Below are positions 36,098 to 46,149 of a stretch of 64,000 nucleotides of DNA, piece after piece. The stretch is from Maribacter arcticus. GTDB lineage: Bacteria; Bacteroidota; Bacteroidia; Flavobacteriales; Flavobacteriaceae. Both the position numbers and the translations under genes were made by a program. How positions within the stretch are numbered: position 1 is the first letter of the stretch; every line of letters starts with the position of its first letter. The notes under the pieces were generated by a model, which ran no database searches, was not told the DNA's origin, and saw only the letters and a program-made list of their open reading frames with translations. The stretch is taken from NCBI RefSeq assembly GCF_900167935.1, contig NZ_FUYL01000004.1:351046-415045 (forward strand), given 5' to 3'.

Positions 36098-37273
36098 ATG
36101 AAAAATGATTTTTTAAAATATCAAGCACAAACATCACCATATCCTCTAGGCATGGAAATTTCACATGCCAGTGGAAGTTACATTTATGATACTGAAGGCA
36201 ATGCTCACTTAGACTTTGTAGCAGGTGTTTCGGCCTGTACACTTGGTCATTGCCACCCAGAAGTAGTATCAGCCATAAAAAATCAAGCGGAAAAATACAT
36301 GCATGTTATGGTTTATGGTGAATATGCCCAATCACCAGCTACTAACTACACTAAGTTATTGGCAGAGAATTTACCAGATCCTTTAGAGGTCACTTATTTG
36401 GTTAACTCGGGTACAGAAGCAATTGAAGGCGCTTTAAAATTAGCACGTAGATATACAGGACGCTCACAAATAATTTCAGCAAAAACAGCCTACCATGGTA
36501 ATACTATGGGCAGTTTAAGCCTAATGGATTTTGAGGAACGTAAAAGTGTTTTTAGACCATTACTACCCGATATTTATCATATTAGGTTTAACAATGAAGA
36601 AGATTTAGTTAAAATTACGCATAAAACGGCTTGTGTAATTTTAGAGACCATACAAGGTGGCGCTGGTTTTATCGTACCTCAAAATGATTATTTAAAAAAA
36701 GTAAAAAAGCGCTGTACAGAAATGGGCGCCCTTCTTATACTTGATGAGATACAACCAGGTTTTGGAAGAACAGGTAAGTTATTTTCCTTTGAACATTTCG
36801 ATTGCGTTCCAGATATTTTGGTAATCGGTAAAGGAATGGCCTCTGGCTTACCTGTAGGAGCATTTACATCTAGTAAAGAAATAATGGAAACTCTAAGTGA
36901 AAACCCTAAAATGGGTCATATCACAACGTTTGGAGGAAACCCGGTTATTGCAGCATCCAGTTTAGCAACTTTACAAGTATTACTGAAAACTTCATTAATT
37001 GAAGACACCTTAAAAAAAGAGGTACTCTTTAAAGAACTATTGAAACACCAGAAGATAAAAGAAATTCGGGGTAAGGGATTAATGCTTGCCCTTATCATGG
37101 ATTCTGCTGAAACAGCCAATGAATTAGTACTGCGTGCAAAAGAAGATAAACTAATTTTGTTTTGGCTATTATTTGAAAATAAGGCGGTGAGAATATCACC
37201 TCCCTTGACTATTTCAAATGCCGAAATTCGCAAAGGGTGCACTACTATTTTAAAGGTTTTAAATTCTCTCTAA
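36098..37273 (+). CDS. Class III PLP-dependent aminotransferase
   Basis: 391 residues. Motifs of the acetylornithine/ornithine/4-aminobutyrate group: VNSGTEAIEGALKLARRYTG near the phosphate site, LILDEIQPGFGRTGKLFSFE, and VIGKGMASGLPVGAF with the PLP lysine. ITTFGGNPVIAASSLATL follows. The substrate is uncertain: the neighbours do not encode arginine synthesis, and the true ornithine aminotransferase is at 54882. It probably forms an operon with the OstA-like gene. Confidence 0.85.
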   Translation: MKNDFLKYQAQTSPYPLGMEISHASGSYIYDTEGNAHLDFVAGVSACTLGHCHPEVVSAIKNQAEKYMHVMVYGEYAQSPATNYTKLLAENLPDPLEVTYLVNSGTEAIEGALKLARRYTGRSQIISAKTAYHGNTMGSLSLMDFEERKSVFRPLLPDIYHIRFNNEEDLVKITHKTACVILETIQGGAGFIVPQNDYLKKVKKRCTEMGALLILDEIQPGFGRTGKLFSFEHFDCVPDILVIGKGMASGLPVGAFTSSKEIMETLSENPKMGHITTFGGNPVIAASSLATLQVLLKTSLIEDTLKKEVLFKELLKHQKIKEIRGKGLMLALIMDSAETANELVLRAKEDKLILFWLLFENKAVRISPPLTISNAEIRKGCTTILKVLNSL

Positions 37274-37375
37274 ATCATCGTTGTTAACTAATTTGTTAAT
37301 AATAAAGAACATACCAAAGGCTCAACACCCTTACAAACACCTACTTTTAATTATATAGTAAAACCAAAAGTTTCT

Positions 37376-38779
37376 ATGGCGTTAGAATCTAACGAGAGAC
37401 CAGACAAGCCTATCACCAAATTCGAATCAATGTTAAAGACAGACGATGTCTACTTCTTTGATGCAGAAGATTTTGAGGATATCGTGCACCACTATTTAAA
37501 TCATGGCAAAATCTCTTTGGCTAAAAAAGGGATTAAAATTGGCCTTCAACAACATCCTGCTTCTATAGAATTGAAGCTTCTACAAGTAGAGGTGATGGTT
37601 TTTGAGAACCAAACAGAAAAAGCAGAAGCACTTTTAGACGAATTACAACTTTTAGATCATCAGAACGAAGAAATTTATATTCAACGCGCGAATATATATT
37701 CTAAACAAGATAATCATGAAGGGGCAGTAGAACTTTTACAAAGAGCCTTAAGTATAACTACCGATAGCTTTGATATTTATAGCCTTCTAGGGATGGAGTA
37801 TTTATTTATGGATAACTTCAAAAAGGCCAAAGAAAGTTTTATGAAATGTGTTGAGTTCGATGAACAAGATTACTCTTCTCTATATAATGTAATTTACTGT
37901 TTTGAGTTTTTAGAAGATTATGATGGCGCCATCATTTACTTGAACAAATACTTAGAAAATAATCCGTATTGTGAAGTCGCATGGCATCAATTAGGTAAGC
38001 AGTATTTCTATAAAGAAATGTATTCTGAGGCATTATCAGCTTTTGATTTTGCTATTATTTCTGATGACTCATTTATAGGTGCTTATTTTGAGAAAGGAAA
38101 AGTACTTGAAAAATTAGGGCGACATAAAGAAGCTATTGAAAACTACGAGACAACCATTTCAATTGAAGACCCAACATCTCATGCGTTTCTTAGAATTGGT
38201 AAATGTTATGAAAAACTGAAGGATACCGAAATGGCGAAATACTATTTCTATCAAACAGTTCATGAAGATCCTTTGTTAGATAAAGGTTGGTTGGCCATAA
38301 CGAATTTGTATTTCAACATTAGAGATTTCGAAAAGGCCATTTACTATATTAATAAAGCGCTGAATATTGACGGTGAAAACCCTTCGTATTGGAAAAAATG
38401 CGCTCAGATACATACTGCATTAAAAAATTACGACCAAGCAGATTTCGCATTTAAACAAGCTGTAGATTTAGGTAATTATGAATTGGATACTTGGTTAAAA
38501 TGGGCTGATGTGGTTCATTCGAACGGGGAAACGATTTCTGCCGTACAAATCTTATCTCAGGGAAGAGAATTTTATCCTGATAGTCTTAAATTGTTATACA
38601 AATCTGTAGGATACCAACTTATAGCGCAAGACTTGATAAATGCAAGAATAACCTTTATGGATGCATTGAAACTAGATAAGAATCAAAAAAAATTACATCT
38701 TTTTACAGATAAATTTCCTGAATTTGGCAATTCTTCCTGGACCAAAGAAATTGTAAACAAATACAATAAAGCCTCGTAG
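37376..38779 (+). CDS. Tetratricopeptide repeat protein
   Basis: 467 residues of tandem TPR helices from about residue 35 onward, for example EIYIQRANIYSKQDNHEGAV, DIYSLLGMEYLFMDNFKKA and VAWHQLGKQYFYKEMYSEAL. No signal peptide is visible, so it is probably a cytoplasmic scaffold. It is followed 17 bases later by the tandem DUF368 genes and then aroE, an arrangement I associate with flavobacteria. The binding partner is unknown. Confidence 0.85.
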   Translation: MALESNERPDKPITKFESMLKTDDVYFFDAEDFEDIVHHYLNHGKISLAKKGIKIGLQQHPASIELKLLQVEVMVFENQTEKAEALLDELQLLDHQNEEIYIQRANIYSKQDNHEGAVELLQRALSITTDSFDIYSLLGMEYLFMDNFKKAKESFMKCVEFDEQDYSSLYNVIYCFEFLEDYDGAIIYLNKYLENNPYCEVAWHQLGKQYFYKEMYSEALSAFDFAIISDDSFIGAYFEKGKVLEKLGRHKEAIENYETTISIEDPTSHAFLRIGKCYEKLKDTEMAKYYFYQTVHEDPLLDKGWLAITNLYFNIRDFEKAIYYINKALNIDGENPSYWKKCAQIHTALKNYDQADFAFKQAVDLGNYELDTWLKWADVVHSNGETISAVQILSQGREFYPDSLKLLYKSVGYQLIAQDLINARITFMDALKLDKNQKKLHLFTDKFPEFGNSSWTKEIVNKYNKAS

Positions 38780-38796
38780 AAAAGGTTCTACATTTC

Positions 38797-39711
38797 ATGG
38801 AGAATAGAAAACTAGTACATTATATTTTTATCACTTTAAAAGGTATGGCAATGGGTATTGCTGAATTAGTACCTGGCGTATCAGGTGGTACCATTGCTTT
38901 TGTTACCGGTATTTACGAAGAGTTCATTACATCTATCAATAATGTTAACCTTAGAACTTTAAAGGTTTTAAAGGAAGATGGTTTTAAAATGTTTTGGCAA
39001 AAACTAAACGGTAATTTTCTACTAGCCCTGTTGGTCGGTATGATGATTAGCATCTTCTCTTTGTCGAAAGTGATTGCATGGCTTTTAGAAGAACATCCAA
39101 TACCTACTTGGGCATTCTTTTTTGGATTAGTATTGGCAAGCGTAATTTTTGTTGCCAAGTCAATTAACAAATGGAATTTTTTAGCGGTTTTTCTATTTAT
39201 TGTTGGCACGGCAAGTGCATTTTATATAACTACTTTACCTCCATCTACAAGTTCAGGTAGCTTACCGTTCATTTTCTTTTCTGGCGCAATAGCAATTTGT
39301 GCAATGGTGTTACCAGGAATTTCGGGTTCATTTATTTTAGTGTTATTAGGCTCATACAAAACTGTATTAGAAGCCGTAAACGATAAAGACCTTAGCATTA
39401 TAGTGACTTTCGCCTTCGGAGCTGTATTCGGCCTATTAAGCTTCGCGAGAATTTTAAAATGGATGTTTACCAACTATAAAGATGCCACACTTGCAATTTT
39501 AACTGGCTTTATATTAGGATCACTAAACAAAATTTGGCCTTGGAAAAATGTAATTGAGATAATTCAAATTGGTAAAAAAGAAATTATTATTGACGAAAAT
39601 ATCTCTCCACTCTCTTTTTCAGGAGATAATCAATTAACCTTTGCCATAGTTGCCGCTATCATCGGTTTTTCTCTTATTTTTATATTAGAAAAATCAGCTT
39701 CAAAGAAGTAA
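38797..39711 (+). CDS. DUF368 membrane protein, copy 1 (predicted undecaprenyl phosphate translocase)
   Basis: 304 residues, about eight to nine membrane segments. The family motifs are MGIAELVPGVSGGTIAFVTG near the N-terminus and MVLPGISGSFILVLLGSY in the middle. DUF368 proteins (PopT type) were shown in other bacteria to return the lipid carrier undecaprenyl phosphate across the membrane for reuse in wall and O-antigen synthesis. A second, diverged copy follows 12 bases later, so they might act as a pair. Confidence 0.85.
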   Translation: MENRKLVHYIFITLKGMAMGIAELVPGVSGGTIAFVTGIYEEFITSINNVNLRTLKVLKEDGFKMFWQKLNGNFLLALLVGMMISIFSLSKVIAWLLEEHPIPTWAFFFGLVLASVIFVAKSINKWNFLAVFLFIVGTASAFYITTLPPSTSSGSLPFIFFSGAIAICAMVLPGISGSFILVLLGSYKTVLEAVNDKDLSIIVTFAFGAVFGLLSFARILKWMFTNYKDATLAILTGFILGSLNKIWPWKNVIEIIQIGKKEIIIDENISPLSFSGDNQLTFAIVAAIIGFSLIFILEKSASKK

Positions 39712-39723
39712 GCGCACACCTAC

Positions 39724-40743
39724 ATGAACGAACCCCGAACCTTAACCGATAAATTTTTCTTGGTCATTAAGGGACTATGTATGGGTACTGCAAACAAAGT
39801 GCCTGGTGTTTCGGGTGGTATTGTTGCTTTTGTCGGTGGTTTCTATGAAGAATTCATTTATTCGCTTCAAAAAATAAATGCTAAAGCTTTTAAACTACTT
39901 ATTAGCGGTAGGCTTAAAAGTTTCTATCGCTATATTAATGGTTCCTTTTTATCACTTCTTATTTTCGGAATGCTGGTTAGCTATTTCAGCATCTCTAAAA
40001 TTCTAGATTATTTTTTAGTAAAAAGAGAACTGTTTGTTTGGGCTTCCTTTTTCGGAATGATTTTAGGATCTATATATTATATTGGGAAAGATTTCGATTA
40101 TTGGAAAAAAAAGACATTTACAGCAGCCATCATAGGACTGAGTATCGGCGTGGCAATAAGTTTTCTTAGCCCTGCAAAAGAAAACGATAACCTATTATTC
40201 ATTTTCCTTTGTGGAATTATAAGTGTATCTGGTATGACCTTACCAGGTCTTTCTGGTTCATTTATTCTTATACTATTAGGTAATTATGTGTTATTATTAG
40301 TTGATTCGGTAAACGCCTTGTATGATACATTTTTAGAACTAATCGTTGGTGATTTCAGTGTCACTTCAAACGTAGAACGACTTCATACACTTAAGATTTT
40401 AGCTGTATTCACTTTAGGCTCTGCAACTGGCCTTGTTACTTTATCACATGTATTAACTTACGTTCTTAAACATTTTAAACATGTGACTACAGCAACAATA
40501 TTAGGTTTTATAACTGGTTCACTAGGTGTTGTATGGCCATGGAAAAAAACTATTTATAAAATCGGAATTGATGGAGAAACCATATTTGACACGAATGGAA
40601 AACAAATAATAATGAACTACGAGCGATTTCTGCCAGATATGACCATCGTAGAAAATTGGACAGCTATTTTCTTTATTATTTTTGGTATTAGTATTTTGCT
40701 ACTTTTAGATTGGTATGGAAAAAATAGAACAACAGAACGTTAA
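39724..40743 (+). CDS. DUF368 membrane protein, copy 2 (predicted undecaprenyl phosphate translocase)
   Basis: 339 residues with the same two motifs as copy 1 in diverged form: MGTANKVPGVSGGIVAFVGG and MTLPGLSGSFILILLGNY. It is about 35 residues longer, mainly in the loop after the second motif (FLELIVGDFSVTSNVERLHT). Outside the motifs the two copies differ strongly, so the duplication is old. The 3' end overlaps the aroE start by 29 bases, implying coupled translation. Confidence 0.85.
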   Translation: MNEPRTLTDKFFLVIKGLCMGTANKVPGVSGGIVAFVGGFYEEFIYSLQKINAKAFKLLISGRLKSFYRYINGSFLSLLIFGMLVSYFSISKILDYFLVKRELFVWASFFGMILGSIYYIGKDFDYWKKKTFTAAIIGLSIGVAISFLSPAKENDNLLFIFLCGIISVSGMTLPGLSGSFILILLGNYVLLLVDSVNALYDTFLELIVGDFSVTSNVERLHTLKILAVFTLGSATGLVTLSHVLTYVLKHFKHVTTATILGFITGSLGVVWPWKKTIYKIGIDGETIFDTNGKQIIMNYERFLPDMTIVENWTAIFFIIFGISILLLLDWYGKNRTTER

Positions 40744-41467
40744 TTTTGGCTTAGTAGGTAAGGATATTTCCTATTCATTTTCGAGAGGTTATTTCAAAAA
40801 AAAATTTGATGCACTAGGCTTGACTAATTACGTTTACAATAATTTTGATTTACAATCAATATCCGAATTCCCTTCCATTTTCGAAAATACCTCGAACATA
40901 CAAGGTATTAATGTCACCATACCTTACAAAGAGGAAGTAATTCAGTTTCTTGATGATATCGATATGGCCGCCAAAAAAATAGGAGCCGTCAATACCATTA
41001 AATTTAGTGAAAATGGTATGATTGGTTACAATACCGACGCTTACGGATTTCAAAAGTCAATAGAACCTTATTTGAAAAATCATCACAAGAAAGCCTTAAT
41101 ACTTGGTACTGGCGGAGCTTCTAAAGCAATCGCTTTTGTATTAGAAGAACTTGGTATAACTTTCTCTTTTGTTTCTAGAAGTGGTAAAAACAATGGTTTT
41201 AAATATCAGGAAATAACGGATGACATTATTAGTGAGCATACTTTAATAATCAATTGTTCACCAGTAGGTACTTTTCCAAATGTTGAAGAAAAACCAGCTA
41301 TACCTTATAATTCAATAAGCAAAGAACATCTTCTTTTCGACCTAATTTACAATCCCGAGGAAACCGTTTTTTTAGCTGCGGGAAAAGCAAACGGCGCAAC
41401 CATATGCAACGGACATAGAATGTTAGAATTTCAAGCCGAAAAATCATGGTCTATTTGGAACCAATAA
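40715..41467 (+). CDS. aroE: Shikimate dehydrogenase AroE
   Basis: 250 residues, slightly short for the family but complete. FGLVGKDISYSFSRGYFKKK is the shikimate-binding start, NVTIPYKEEVI holds the catalytic Lys, GAVNTIKF and GYNTDAYGF follow, and LILGTGGASKAIAFVL is the NADP Rossmann motif. NGHRMLEFQAEKSW ends it. Converts 3-dehydroshikimate to shikimate in aromatic amino acid synthesis. Overlaps the second DUF368 gene. Confidence 0.92.
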   Translation: MEKIEQQNVNFGLVGKDISYSFSRGYFKKKFDALGLTNYVYNNFDLQSISEFPSIFENTSNIQGINVTIPYKEEVIQFLDDIDMAAKKIGAVNTIKFSENGMIGYNTDAYGFQKSIEPYLKNHHKKALILGTGGASKAIAFVLEELGITFSFVSRSGKNNGFKYQEITDDIISEHTLIINCSPVGTFPNVEEKPAIPYNSISKEHLLFDLIYNPEETVFLAAGKANGATICNGHRMLEFQAEKSWSIWNQ

Positions 41468-41615
41468 TTTAAATTAACCTCAAAGTATACCTTTATTATT
41501 GCAGTGAATACTACCATTCACTCAAATAACTCATGGAAAACAAAACTAAAAAGAACCTGCATTACTTTGCAATTCTAGGGGTTGTCACTATCTTGTAAAC
41601 ATATAATTTAGGATT

Positions 41616-43628
41616 ATGTCTGAGGATAAAGAACAAAAAACACCAGAAAGTTCAATAGAGCAAAAAGCTGAAACAAAAACCACCGAAAACATAGTGGAGA
41701 ATACAGTTGAACAAAATGAAGTTCCGATTGAAACAACTCCCGAAGAATCAACTCAAGAGATAGTTGAGGCTACGGTAGAAACTGATGTTTTAGAAGAAAT
41801 AGATGACTCTAATGCAGAGGATGCTGAAGATATCGATACGGTAAAACGACATGATATACCCATGCCCGATTATCATGAGATGAGCATGGAGAATCTGGTA
41901 GGTGAATTACAACGTTTAGTGAAAAATGAAAAGGTTCAAGCTATTAGAAAACATGTTGACACCATAAAAGATGAGTTCAATCAAAAGTTCGATGAGTTTT
42001 TAGAAGAGAAAAAAGAGGAATTTACATCTAACGGTGGTAATGAAATTGATTTCAGATATAATTCGGTCGATAAGAGACAATTCAACGAAGTATATAATGA
42101 ATATCGCGATAAAAGAAATCAACATTACAAAAGCTTAGAAAAAAGCCACAAAGAAAACTTAGCGTATCGTTTAGACTTAATTGAACAATTGAAAGCCTTG
42201 GTAAATGTTGAAGAAGACATAAATACTACCTATAACAATTTTAAAGATATACAGGCCAAATGGCGACATGCAGGACCAATACCAAAAGCCAACTATAATA
42301 ATGTTTGGAAAACATATCACCACCATATCGAAATTTTCTACGATTTCTTAAATATAAATAGAGAATTACGAGACCTAGATTTTAAGCATAATCTAGAGGA
42401 AAAAGGTAAAATAGTTGCCAGAGCTGAAGAACTTGCTGTGGAACCAGATTTAAACCGTGCTTTTAGAGAATTGCAGGTATTACATAAAATTTGGAAAGAA
42501 GATTTGGGTCCCGTAAGCAAAGACCATAGAGAAGATATATGGGATAGATTTAGTGCCGCAACCAAAATCATTCATGAAAGAAGACAAGATTATTTTAAAA
42601 ATCTTGACAAAATAAAGGATGAAAATTTAAAACGTAAAAATGCTATAATTGAAGAAATAAACGGTATTTCAGAAAAAATATCCACCAACCACGGTACATT
42701 ACAGCAACAAATTAAAAAAATTGAAGAATTACGAGAAGCATTTTTTAACGCAGGCCAAGTACCTCAAAAAGTAAATTCGAAAACTTGGAATTCTTTTAAA
42801 GGGGCAGTACGTAAGTTTAATCACAATAAAAATGCGTTTTACAAGAACCTTAAAAAAGACCAACAAGATAATTTAGATAAAAAAAGAGCTTTATTAGACG
42901 TTGCTATTTCGCTTAAAGAGAGTGAAGATTGGGATGCCGCTACATCCGAAATGAAGCGCATACAAGGCGAATGGAAGAAAGTTGGTCATGTTCCTCGTAA
43001 GTATTCAGATAAATTATGGAAAGACTTTAAGAATGCCTGTAACCATTATTTCGACAGATTAAATGCACTTAAAAATGATGCATTTAAAGAAGAAGAGGAT
43101 AATTACAAACAAAAAGAAGCTTGTATTGAACGTCTTAAGAGTTTTGAATTAACTGGTAAGCAAGACAAGGATTTAGCTTCAATCAAAAAATTTACAGAGG
43201 AATGGAAAACCTTTGGTAGAGTTCCTTTCAAAAAGAAAAACATTAATCAAAAATTTGATAAAATAATTGATGCCTTATTCCTGAAAATGGGAGTTAGTAA
43301 GCAAGAATCTGAACTATTGAAATATGGTAATAAAATTCAGCAACTTTCTAATGATGATAACCAAGAACGAGCGATACAGAACGAGCGTGCTTTCATTAGA
43401 AAAAAGATTGATGAGAGTAAGACTGAAATAAGACAATTAGAAAACAACTTAGAATTTTTCTCTAATGCATCAGAAAATAATCCATTAGTACAAGATGTAA
43501 TCAAAAGAGTGAATCAGCATAAAGAATCTTTAGATGCCTGGAAAGCTAAATTGAAAAAACTGAACATCTTAAAGAATAATTTAAATAAAGAGGTTGAAGA
43601 AACTGAAAACTCGAGCGAAGAAGAATAG
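41616..43628 (+). CDS. DUF349 repeat protein
   Basis: 670 residues. The first 75 or so are Glu/Thr-rich and probably disordered. The rest contains about five DUF349 helical repeats, recognised by recurring W-K-x-x-G-P/V-P segments (IQAKWRHAGPIPKANYNNVW, IQGEWKKVGHVPRKYSDKLW, FTEEWKTFGRVPFKKKNINQ). A coiled coil near 600-650 ends it. Cytoplasmic; the function is unknown in Bacteroidota, though DUF349 also occurs in nucleic-acid-linked proteins elsewhere. Monocistronic. Confidence 0.85.
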   Translation: MSEDKEQKTPESSIEQKAETKTTENIVENTVEQNEVPIETTPEESTQEIVEATVETDVLEEIDDSNAEDAEDIDTVKRHDIPMPDYHEMSMENLVGELQRLVKNEKVQAIRKHVDTIKDEFNQKFDEFLEEKKEEFTSNGGNEIDFRYNSVDKRQFNEVYNEYRDKRNQHYKSLEKSHKENLAYRLDLIEQLKALVNVEEDINTTYNNFKDIQAKWRHAGPIPKANYNNVWKTYHHHIEIFYDFLNINRELRDLDFKHNLEEKGKIVARAEELAVEPDLNRAFRELQVLHKIWKEDLGPVSKDHREDIWDRFSAATKIIHERRQDYFKNLDKIKDENLKRKNAIIEEINGISEKISTNHGTLQQQIKKIEELREAFFNAGQVPQKVNSKTWNSFKGAVRKFNHNKNAFYKNLKKDQQDNLDKKRALLDVAISLKESEDWDAATSEMKRIQGEWKKVGHVPRKYSDKLWKDFKNACNHYFDRLNALKNDAFKEEEDNYKQKEACIERLKSFELTGKQDKDLASIKKFTEEWKTFGRVPFKKKNINQKFDKIIDALFLKMGVSKQESELLKYGNKIQQLSNDDNQERAIQNERAFIRKKIDESKTEIRQLENNLEFFSNASENNPLVQDVIKRVNQHKESLDAWKAKLKKLNILKNNLNKEVEETENSSEEE

Positions 43629-44056
43629 CTAAGTTTAATGCAATAAAATGCAAAGGTCTTTAGAAATGTTACGTCATTATAAAGGCGAATATTAATATAT
43701 AAATCATTTAATATTAATTTTTATAATTCAACTTACAAATTGGAATACAGAAATTAATTCATCAACCTATATAGGGCGAATCTATCAAAAAAAGAACTTA
43801 AAAAGGAAGTGTATTTTATTCTTTACACTAAATACATTTTTTTTATGCACAGAAAAAAAATAGGGTAGCTTTTACTTTAGATAATATGAATAGCTTATCG
43901 ACTTCTATTGAGATACAAGTGTTCATAGCTAAAGAGTGGAAAAAATAAGCTTAATTTGGCAGAAGAAGCCAAATTGAATAGTTGTATTGAATCTTTAAAA
44001 ATTCCATAAAAAAAGCCTCTATATACATAGAGGCTTTTTTTATACTAATGTAAATA
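43629..44056. other. Intergenic stretch of 428 bases without a gene
   Basis: Very AT-rich. It holds a 20-codon open frame at 43886-43948 (MNSLSTSIEIQVFIAKEWKK) whose look resembles the start of an SRPBCC protein, so it may be a gene remnant. A perfect 8-bp hairpin lies at 43953-43975 (AATTTGGC / GCCAAATT), and the terminator of rny at its right end. No intact gene seen. Confidence 0.5.
44008..44041 (-). terminator. Rho-independent terminator after rny
   Basis: AAAGCCTCTAT (44012-44022) pairs perfectly with ATAGAGGCTTT (44027-44037) and is flanked by A and T runs on both sides, so it can work in either direction. It lies 16 bases past the rny stop. Confidence 0.85.
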
Positions 44057-45625
44057 CTATTTAGCTACATTAACGGCTCTTGTTTCCCGTATCACTGTTA
44101 CCTTAACCTGACCTGGATAAGTCATATCAGTTTGAATTTTTTGAGAGATTTCAAATGATAATTGCGATGCTCTATCATCAGTCACCTTCTCACTCTCAAC
44201 TATAACACGTAGCTCTCTACCAGCCTGTATTGCGTAAGCCTTCTGTACACCACTAAATCCAAAAGCAACCTCTTCAAGGTCTTTTAAACGTTGAATGTAA
44301 GAATCTAGAACTTGTCTTCTTGCCCCTGGTCTTGCTCCACTTATAGCATCACAAACCTGAACAATTGGTGCAATTAAGGTTTTCATTTCAATCTCATCAT
44401 GGTGAGCACCTATTGCATTACAGACTTCCTCTTTTTCTCCAAATTTCTCAGCCCATTGCATTCCCAAGATTGCATGCGGAGTTTCTACTTCATTTTCAGT
44501 ATTTGGTACTTTTCCAATATCATGTAAAAGACCTGCACGTTTAGCTATCTTAGGATTAAGTCCTAATTCAGCAGCCATAACGCCACAAAGTTTCGCTACC
44601 TCTCTTGAGTGTTGTAAAAGATTTTGTCCGTATGATGATCTATATTTCATTCTACCAACCGCACGTATCAATTCTGGGTGTAAACCATGAATACCTAAAT
44701 CTATTACCGTACGCTTACCTATTTCAACAATTTCAGCTTCTATTTGCTTTTCTGTCTTCTTAACAATTTCTTCAATTCTCGCTGGGTGAATTCTTCCATC
44801 AGTAACCAATTTATGAAGTGATAGTCTAGCTACCTCTCTTCTAACCGAATCAAAACAAGAAAGTATAATTGCTTCTGGCGTATCATCTACTATAATCTCA
44901 ACACCTGTAGCGGCTTCTAATGCTCTAATGTTTCTACCTTCTCTACCAATAATTCGTCCCTTTACATCGTCAGACTCAATATTAAAAACAGACACACAAT
45001 TTTCAACAGCTTCTTCAGTACCTATTCGTTGAATTGTATTGATGATAATCTTTCGGGCTTCTTGATGCGCCGTTAATTTAGATTCTTCTACCGTTGCCTG
45101 AATGTAAGCCATAGCATCAGACTTTGCGGTTTCCTTTAAGCTCTCTACCAATTGGCTCTTCGCATCGTCAGCAGATAATCCAGAAATTACTTCTAATTGC
45201 TGAATTTGACTCTTATGCATTTTATCTAACTCTTCATGGCGCTTATCGAACAATTCTTTTTTCTGTTCTACTTCTTTTAATTTACCATCTAATGAAGAAT
45301 TAATTTGCTTGTTTCTTGCAAGCTCACTACTCACTTGAGACTCCTTGTCCCTAGTTCGTTTCTCTGCTTCATTTATTTTTCTATCCTTACCATTAATAAC
45401 CTTTTCATGCTCAGCTTTTAATTCTAAAAACTTCTCTTTCGCTTGTAAGATTTTTTCTTTCTTGGCACTTTCCCCTTCTGCATTGGCATCCTTTAATATG
45501 CGTTCAGCATCTTTTTTTGCATTTATTATGGTTTTAGAGGCTTTCCCTTTTTCCAAAAATTTCGCTATTGCAAAACCGATTGCCAGCCCAACTATTGCGG
45601 CAATAATTATCATTGTACTATCCAT
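44057..45625 (-). CDS. rny: Ribonuclease Y
   Basis: The start at 45625 gives 522 residues beginning with a membrane anchor ([20 protein letters not shown]). The open frame continues 17 codons upstream but there it overlaps the 6S-like RNA terminator. A long coiled coil (about 30-170) is followed by a KH domain ([20 protein letters not shown]) and an HD domain ([20 protein letters not shown]). This endonuclease starts bulk mRNA decay at the membrane in bacteria lacking RNase E. Placement next to zapA is typical of Bacteroidota. Confidence 0.95.
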   Translation of the reverse strand: MDSTMIIIAAIVGLAIGFAIAKFLEKGKASKTIINAKKDAERILKDANAEGESAKKEKILQAKEKFLELKAEHEKVINGKDRKINEAEKRTRDKESQVSSELARNKQINSSLDGKLKEVEQKKELFDKRHEELDKMHKSQIQQLEVISGLSADDAKSQLVESLKETAKSDAMAYIQATVEESKLTAHQEARKIIINTIQRIGTEEAVENCVSVFNIESDDVKGRIIGREGRNIRALEAATGVEIIVDDTPEAIILSCFDSVRREVARLSLHKLVTDGRIHPARIEEIVKKTEKQIEAEIVEIGKRTVIDLGIHGLHPELIRAVGRMKYRSSYGQNLLQHSREVAKLCGVMAAELGLNPKIAKRAGLLHDIGKVPNTENEVETPHAILGMQWAEKFGEKEEVCNAIGAHHDEIEMKTLIAPIVQVCDAISGARPGARRQVLDSYIQRLKDLEEVAFGFSGVQKAYAIQAGRELRVIVESEKVTDDRASQLSFEISQKIQTDMTYPGQVKVTVIRETRAVNVAK

Positions 45626-45640
45626 AGTGTAATTTATTAA

Positions 45641-45811
45641 TAAAAAAAAAGCCCACATTGGAGAAGTTTTGATCAAACTCCGGTAAACAGGTTTAGGGCT
45701 AACAGACTGATCAAGGATCCCTATACGAGTAGGGCCTGCTTTTACAATCTAAACTCACCCTTTTTAAAAAAATAAATGTTGAGTTTGTCAAAAGGTATTA
45801 CCAATGTGGGC
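45641..45811 (-). ncRNA. ssrS: Probable 6S RNA (flavobacterial type)
   Basis: On the minus strand the ends GCCCACATTGG (45811-45801) and CCAATGTGGGC (45661-45651) pair perfectly. A second helix pairs TTTTGACAAACTC (45793-45781) with GAGTTTGATCAAAA (45680-45667) apart from one bulged base. After a large central bubble, GTAAAAGCAGG/CCTGTTTAC and a CCCTA-CTCGTA-TAGGG hairpin form the apical arm. A T9 run follows the closing stem, so the 3' end is also a terminator. The size (about 160-170 bases), the long closing stem with open centre, and the position just after zapA all match 6S RNA, which binds RNA polymerase. The family call is by structure and context. Confidence 0.75.
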
Positions 45812-45840
45812 AGTAACTTGATGTATTTAAAAGAACGTTT

Positions 45841-46137
45841 TTATTTCATAGCCAATTTAGAACTCACCAACTCTTCAAGCGCTTTCAATCGCTCTTCAGC
45901 TTCTTTGGTTCCTTCTGTTTGCTCTATGCCATTTTGCTCTATTTTAGAGGCAAACTGCAAGGCACACATGGCCAAAACATCTTGTTTATCTCTAACTGCA
46001 TAATTTTGCTCAAACTTTTTAGCCAACTGTTCTATATTCTTAGCGGCCTTTCGCAAACCTTCTTCTTGCGCAGGATCAATAGTCAAAGGGTAGACCCTAT
46101 CAGCAATCGAAAGTTTTATTTTGAGCTTATCTGACAT
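45841..46137 (-). CDS. zapA: Cell division protein ZapA
   Basis: 98 residues. KIKLSIADRVYPLTIDPAQEEGLRKAAKNI is the N-terminal ZapA block, followed by a coiled coil. ZapA binds FtsZ and promotes bundling. The gene is 12 bases after the small coiled-coil gene and 29 bases before the 6S-like RNA, so the whole set may be one transcript that is processed. Confidence 0.9.
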   Translation of the reverse strand: MSDKLKIKLSIADRVYPLTIDPAQEEGLRKAAKNIEQLAKKFEQNYAVRDKQDVLAMCALQFASKIEQNGIEQTEGTKEAEERLKALEELVSSKLAMK

Positions 46138-46149
46138 ATTATATTAACA

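Noticed and set aside
38797..40743. Tandem duplication as a sign of recent gene amplification or a mobile element
   Set aside because: The two DUF368 copies share little beyond the family motifs, so the duplication is old, and no repeats or transposase flank them.
41533..41598. 21-residue open frame before the DUF349 gene (MENKTKKNLHYFAILGVVTI...)
   Set aside because: It looks like a basic start plus a short hydrophobic stretch, but it is too short to support a call without conservation data. It may be chance or a remnant.
43886..43948. 20-residue open frame resembling an SRPBCC N-terminus
   Set aside because: Too short and in a very AT-rich gap; kept only as a note on the intergenic stretch.
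45626..45676. 17-codon N-terminal extension of RNase Y
   Set aside because: It overlaps the closing stem and T-run of the 6S-like RNA and lies before a perfect membrane-anchor start at 45625.
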